9,173 bases of DNA from assembly GCA_003218615.1 (NCBI GenBank), contig QHOD01000058.1, positions 1 through 9,173 on the forward strand, given 5' to 3'. Shown here piece by piece: positions 6,824 through 9,173 of this stretch; position 1 is the stretch's first letter; each line of letters starts with the position of its first letter. The stretch is from Verrucomicrobiota bacterium (lineage in GTDB: Bacteria; Verrucomicrobiota; Verrucomicrobiia; Chthoniobacterales; UBA10450). The position numbers and the translations under genes are program-made. Under the pieces are notes generated by a model. It searched no databases. It was not told the origin of the DNA and saw nothing but the letters and a program-made list of their open reading frames with translations.

Positions 6824-7843
6824 TCACGGACGAATGGCCCGGTCTTCTTCTTTCAACCGCCAGGGTGAAATTCTGCCAAAAAGATTGCGCGTCGCGCCTG
6901 CAATGTCTTCGGCTTTTGATACGCCGCTGTCGATTAGCGCGCGTCCAGTGCTTTCCCAAATCTTCTTCACAACCAGCGCGCCGTTTTCGCGCACGATCCG
7001 ACCGAGATGCTGGACCGCCGCAGCCGTTGCAGATTTGCGGATCAGCTCGGCCGGACATCGTGAAGTGAGCGCACAGTAGCGGCGGGCGACTTCGCCCACG
7101 CGCAGCGTGAGAAACGCGTTTGCAGCGCCATTGGAAACACATCTGACCAGGAGAGCTGAGATACCGCTCAGACCCGGAATTCCGCCTTTGAGTGCCGGCA
7201 CCACAGAAACGGCAAGCGGCGCGACCATTTCTCCCAGCTCGAGCGATTCGAGTCCGCTGGCAACGAAAGCTGTGCCAGCAACATTCGCGTAGAGGCGCGC
7301 TAACTCGCGAGGAGAGGGACGCTGGACGTAAATGCGGGCGATACGTCCGACCATTTGAATTTGAGTGAACAGGACGATGAGTCCGTCGAGCCGGCCATTC
7401 TGCATCAGTGCCGTACTGAGAAACACCGTGCTCGCTGTACGGCGGACGACCGCATCCGCCTCCACTGACAAATGCGCAATCGCATTTTCGATCTCCTCTT
7501 TTGTGGCGATGGGCTTGCCTCGCGTCCTCGGATTTGCGGCGAGTCGGATGCGTAGCGTCTGCAAATAGGCGTCGTACTTTGGGCCTGATTCCTCCACTGG
7601 GGGGACAAGCGCAGCAGGAAGCCTCGCGTATGCAATGAAGCAGTAGAGTGCGAAAAAGCCGGCTGCCAGGCAAAGACTCCAGAATACGATGGTGCCAGCG
7701 ATCGGATGGATTCTCTCAGCCAGCGAGATCAAACTGGTAACCCCGGCGATTATCAGCGAGAGCAGGCACACCGTTATCAGCACAGCGAGAACGACGATGA
7801 TTTTCTTCACGCTGGAATTCTGGGCTGCGGCGGCGTCTTTCAC
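6824..7843 (-). CDS. DUF697-type membrane protein, 339 aa
   Basis: It has two N-terminal transmembrane segments (about residues 13-37 and 47-72), then a polar region and a DUF697-like domain (about 130-260). The tell-tale stretch is STALMQNGRLDGLIVLFTQIQMVGRIARIYVQRPSPRELARLY, which resembles the LxxxGRLDxLxVLxxxxxxxxRIAxIYGxRP pattern of DUF697 proteins (YcjF and GTPase-linked relatives). A Gly/Pro-rich hydrophobic stretch (about 205-230) may be embedded in the membrane. There are no Walker or G1-G4 motifs, so this is the domain without a GTPase partner in the same chain. Its role is unknown; relatives are linked to envelope stress. The GTG start is the first codon after an in-frame TAA 15 bases upstream; a GTG at codon 12 is an alternative. 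No strong ribosome site is visible. Confidence 0.82.
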   Translation of the reverse strand: MKDAAAAQNSSVKKIIVVLAVLITVCLLSLIIAGVTSLISLAERIHPIAGTIVFWSLCLAAGFFALYCFIAYARLPAALVPPVEESGPKYDAYLQTLRIRLAANPRTRGKPIATKEEIENAIAHLSVEADAVVRRTASTVFLSTALMQNGRLDGLIVLFTQIQMVGRIARIYVQRPSPRELARLYANVAGTAFVASGLESLELGEMVAPLAVSVVPALKGGIPGLSGISALLVRCVSNGAANAFLTLRVGEVARRYCALTSRCPAELIRKSATAAAVQHLGRIVRENGALVVKKIWESTGRALIDSGVSKAEDIAGATRNLFGRISPWRLKEEDRAIRP

Positions 7844-7894
7844 GATTCGTTGTCGTTACTGTGCACCTAGGATGGCGCCCTTCAATCTAAACGT

Positions 7895-7949
7895 GGAAAA
7901 GCGGCGGGATGTTTAAGCTCACTTTTGACATCCGCCGCTGGGTTTTTCC
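7895..7949. repeat. Long imperfect inverted repeat (hairpin) in the divergent spacer
   Basis: The arm at 7900-7912 (AGCGGCGGGATGT) pairs with the arm at 7928-7939 (ACATCCGCCGCT), with one bulged G. The outer GGAAAA (7895-7900) can pair with TTTTTCC (7943-7949) across a short internal loop. The loop between the arms is 15 bases. T runs follow the stem on both strands, which looks like a bidirectional intrinsic terminator. However, the two flanking genes are transcribed away from it, so it insulates promoters or belongs to a repeat rather than ending either gene. It directly abuts the palindromic repeat copy at 7948. Confidence 0.6.
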
Positions 7950-7983
7950 GCGAAGCGGTGTAGAGACGGCTGTCTCAGCCGCA
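7948..7983. repeat. Short palindromic repeat, copy 1
   Basis: This 36-base unit carries GTGTAGAGAC followed by a hairpin, CGGCTG (7967-7972), loop TCT, CAGCCG (7976-7981). A second copy lies at 8527-8561. The two align at 31 of 35 positions with one gap, and both start with CCGCGA and end with GCA. The left flank GCGG (7955-7958) could alternatively pair with CCGC on the right arm. Its intergenic position and palindromic core resemble REP-type elements. I recall similar units in Verrucomicrobiota genomes, but cannot confirm that here. Confidence 0.72.
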
Positions 7984-8004
7984 CAGCGTAGAAGTGCCGA
8001 ATAA

Positions 8005-8033
8005 TTGACGGCCTTGCGTCCAAAGCGTACGAT
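8005..8033 (+). promoter_or_regulatory. Sigma70-type promoter of the small gene pair
   Basis: TTGACG (8005-8010) matches five of six -35 bases. Exactly 17 bp later TACGAT (8028-8033) matches four of six -10 bases, including the key T1, A2 and T6. Transcription would begin near 8040, ten bases before the ATG at 8050, giving a very short leader with no Shine-Dalgarno site. This supports 8050 over the in-frame TTG at 8005, which would sit inside the -35 box. Confidence 0.55.
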
Positions 8034-8049
8034 TCGTCACAACGTAGTT

Positions 8050-8271
8050 ATGACCGCGAGCGAAATCATCGAGGAAATAAAGCGACTCGATCCAAAGGAA
8101 CAAATGGGGGTTATCCGCTTTGCTTACCAGCTCGATGCGGAACGGCGCCTGACAGGAAAAGAACTGTCGAGCTTGGCAGAACGCATGGTTGCAGCCGCTA
8201 ATCCGGCGGAAGAGGCCATCGTTCGCGAAGCCATCGTCCGCGGCTTCTACGGCCACCGACAGAATGCCTAA
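8050..8271 (+). CDS. Small protein, first gene of a putative two-gene module, 73 aa
   Basis: I cannot assign a family. The protein begins MTASEIIEEIKRLDPKEQMG and is predicted largely helical and acidic at its start. It then has KELSSLAERMVAAANPAEEA, a helical Ala/Glu-rich stretch, and ends VRGFYGHRQNA. The N-terminus resembles the "EIxxEIKxLxPxEQ" opening of many small antitoxin-like proteins, but this is general likeness, not a match. The frame is open back to a TTG at 8005, but a -35/-10 pair overlaps that region, so ATG 8050 is chosen. The last 8 bp overlap the ATG of the next frame, a typical arrangement for coupled small gene pairs. Repeat copies stand on both sides of the pair. Confidence 0.72.
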   Translation: MTASEIIEEIKRLDPKEQMGVIRFAYQLDAERRLTGKELSSLAERMVAAANPAEEAIVREAIVRGFYGHRQNA

Positions 8272-8508
8272 GATTCGGCGGCAAAACCTTCCGCCGGCGC
8301 TGCTCATCATTTGCTCCAGCGAATCAAGGAGCGCCGGATTCCCGCTGATCAACTCGGAGCGCGCGCCGATTGGATGGACAGCCAACCGGACGTTCCAGAA
8401 GGGAAGTGGTTCAAGCGATTTCCCGGAATGACTGTTTGCGGCGAAAGTGAACTCGTAAAGACTTTCCTCGCGCGAGGACAAGTCCCGACCGGAAAAGAAA
8501 TTGTCTAA
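8264..8508 (+). pseudogene. Frameshifted second gene of the small module (81 aa if restored)
   Basis: The ATG at 8264, inside the end of the previous gene, opens MPKIRRQNLPPALL and then goes out of frame, reaching TGA at 8429-8431 after 55 residues. The continuation in the -1 frame is clearly protein-like: HHLLQRIKERRIPADQLG, then WMDSQPDVPEGKWFKRFPGM and TVCGESELVKTFLARGQ, ending KEIV at TAA 8506-8508. Adding one base at about 8305, or a -1 slip there, joins them into an 81-aa protein. The 0-frame tail is Ser/Arg-rich and unlikely to be real. The family is not identified with certainty; the WFKRFPG...CG...LVKTFL block looks strongly conserved-type. The cause could be a real mutation, an assembly or read error, or recoding; no classic slippery heptamer is seen at the junction. 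Confidence 0.68.
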
Positions 8509-8526
8509 CAATGGAAGTTGATGATA

Positions 8527-8561
8527 CCGCGAGCTGTGTAGAGACAGCTGTATCAGCTGCA
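8527..8561. repeat. Short palindromic repeat, copy 2
   Basis: This is a direct repeat of the unit at 7948-7983. Its hairpin is CAGCTG (8545-8550), loop TAT, CAGCTG (8554-8559). Compared with copy 1, G at stem position 2 has become A and its partner C has become T, so pairing is kept while the sequence changes. It lies 18 bp after the broken small gene and 69 bp before the next gene's start, so the two copies bracket the small gene pair. Confidence 0.72.
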
Positions 8562-8629
8562 AAAAGTCCCCGCACGCGTAACAAAATTCGGCTTAGCGTC
8601 TCAGGCATTCGCAGGCCAAGCTGAGCGTC

Positions 8630-9173
8630 ATGCAAATCTCTTTGCGCCTTGTTGCGATTTTGACCTTAACAACTCTTGGGCATCTGTTCTCTCGCGCTGC
8701 GCGCCCCGCCGAAATGCCAATGATGAAAGCGGTCGTCGCGCACCAATATGGCGGACCCGAAGTCCTGAAATTTGAAGAGGTGTCGCGGCCGGAGCCGAAA
8801 GAAAATGAAGCTCTTGTGCGCGTGATCGCCAGCGGCGTCAATCCAGCGGACCCGCTCACGCTCAGCGGTAAATACGCTCGGGAATTCGGAACGCACCTGC
8901 CACTAATTCCGGGCTACGACATCGCTGGGATCGTAGAGAAAACGGGAGTAAAAGTCACAAAGCTCAAAGCGGGTGACGCGATTTACGGTTACCCGACTTT
9001 TGGAGGCGGCTGGGCAGAGTACGTAACCGTCACCGAAGGAGAGGTCGCTGCGAAGCCAGCGTCGCTGAGTTTTACGGAAGCCGCGGCGGTGCCGATGGGC
9101 GCCTTGACTGCGTGGCAGGCGTTGGTCGACACGGCGCAGCTCCGCGCCGGCCAAACCATTCTCATTCACGGTG
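8630..9173 (+). CDS. Quinone-oxidoreductase-like MDR enzyme with signal peptide (3' end missing)
   Basis: The window ends within this gene; 181 residues are visible. From residue 32 it is a zinc-independent medium-chain reductase of the NADPH:quinone oxidoreductase group: MKAVVAHQYGGPEVLKFEEV (32-51), SGVNPAD (68-74), PGYDIAGIVE (94-103), GDAIYGY (115-121), then AAAVPMGALTAWQAL (151-165) and AGQTILIHG (173-181), which is the first strand of the Rossmann fold. The glycine-rich NADPH loop lies beyond the edge. Upstream in frame is a 28-residue extension with hydrophobic core RLVAILTLTTLGHLF and ARPA|E, which reads as a Sec signal. ATGs at 8714, 8720 and 8723 would give the usual cytoplasmic form; none has a clear ribosome site. 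I favour 8630 because the extension codes so well for a signal peptide. Confidence 0.85.
   Translation, partial: MQISLRLVAILTLTTLGHLFSRAARPAEMPMMKAVVAHQYGGPEVLKFEEVSRPEPKENEALVRVIASGVNPADPLTLSGKYAREFGTHLPLIPGYDIAGIVEKTGVKVTKLKAGDAIYGYPTFGGGWAEYVTVTEGEVAAKPASLSFTEAAAVPMGALTAWQALVDTAQLRAGQTILIHG

Noticed and set aside
6816..7673. 285-codon leftward frame overlapping the DUF697 gene
   Set aside because: It is an out-of-frame shadow, rich in Arg, Cys and Ser, with no signal, membrane segment or motif, whereas the overlapping frame shows a DUF697 signature.
7975..8562. 195-codon leftward frame opposite the small gene pair
   Set aside because: It runs antisense through both small genes and ends inside repeat copy 1. 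It has no recognisable motif, while the plus-strand frames have a promoter, overlap and protein-like composition.
1..9173. CRISPR array, tRNA, rRNA or transposase gene
   Set aside because: No regularly spaced repeats, cloverleaf, rRNA core sequence or transposase motif was seen on either strand.

Overview
The window is bacterial, moderately GC-rich (by eye somewhat above 55%) and densely packed with genes on both strands. The gene content and style suggest a soil-type Verrucomicrobiota, perhaps Chthoniobacterales: small lineage-style hypothetical genes, weak or absent Shine-Dalgarno sites, several GTG/TTG starts, and a short palindromic repeat in gene spacers. This placement is an inference from recall, not from a marker gene. 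No rRNA, tRNA, CRISPR array or transposase gene is visible.

Layout. Positions 1-136 hold the 3' end of a membrane protein gene. It overlaps by four bases a gene for an exported protein of unknown function (133-1263, +). Converging on that is a leftward pair, a YihY/BrkB-type membrane protein (3619-2687) followed 18 bp later by a zinc N-acetylmuramoyl-alanine amidase with a very long Pro/Lys/Ser/Glu-rich linker (2668-1301). Divergent from the YihY gene is a GT28/MGDG-synthase-like glycosyltransferase (3674-4762, +), then a 1-Cys peroxiredoxin (4906-5559, +). A leftward M15 peptidoglycan peptidase (6224-5625), a probably leaderless small unknown gene (6417-6770, +) and a leftward DUF697 membrane protein (7843-6824) follow.

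The right end is the most unusual part. A long imperfect hairpin (7895-7949) abuts one copy of a short palindromic repeat (7948-7983). Next come a promoter, a 73-aa small gene (8050-8271) and an 8-bp-overlapping partner (8264-8508) that is broken by a one-base frameshift. A second copy of the repeat (8527-8561) closes the block. The two copies differ by paired changes in both arms of the hairpin, so the base pairing is kept. The window ends inside a zinc-independent quinone-oxidoreductase-like gene (8630 onward) whose product appears to carry a signal peptide, which is unusual for an NAD(P)-dependent enzyme.

How the genes fit together: the amidase, the M15 peptidase, the lipid-type glycosyltransferase and the YihY protein are all cell-envelope functions, so the left two thirds can be read as an envelope-maintenance neighbourhood. 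Only the YihY-amidase pair and the ATGA-overlapping pair at the left edge look co-transcribed. The repeat-flanked small gene pair is the best candidate for an undescribed accessory module. Its toxin-antitoxin-like reading is a hypothesis based on architecture alone.
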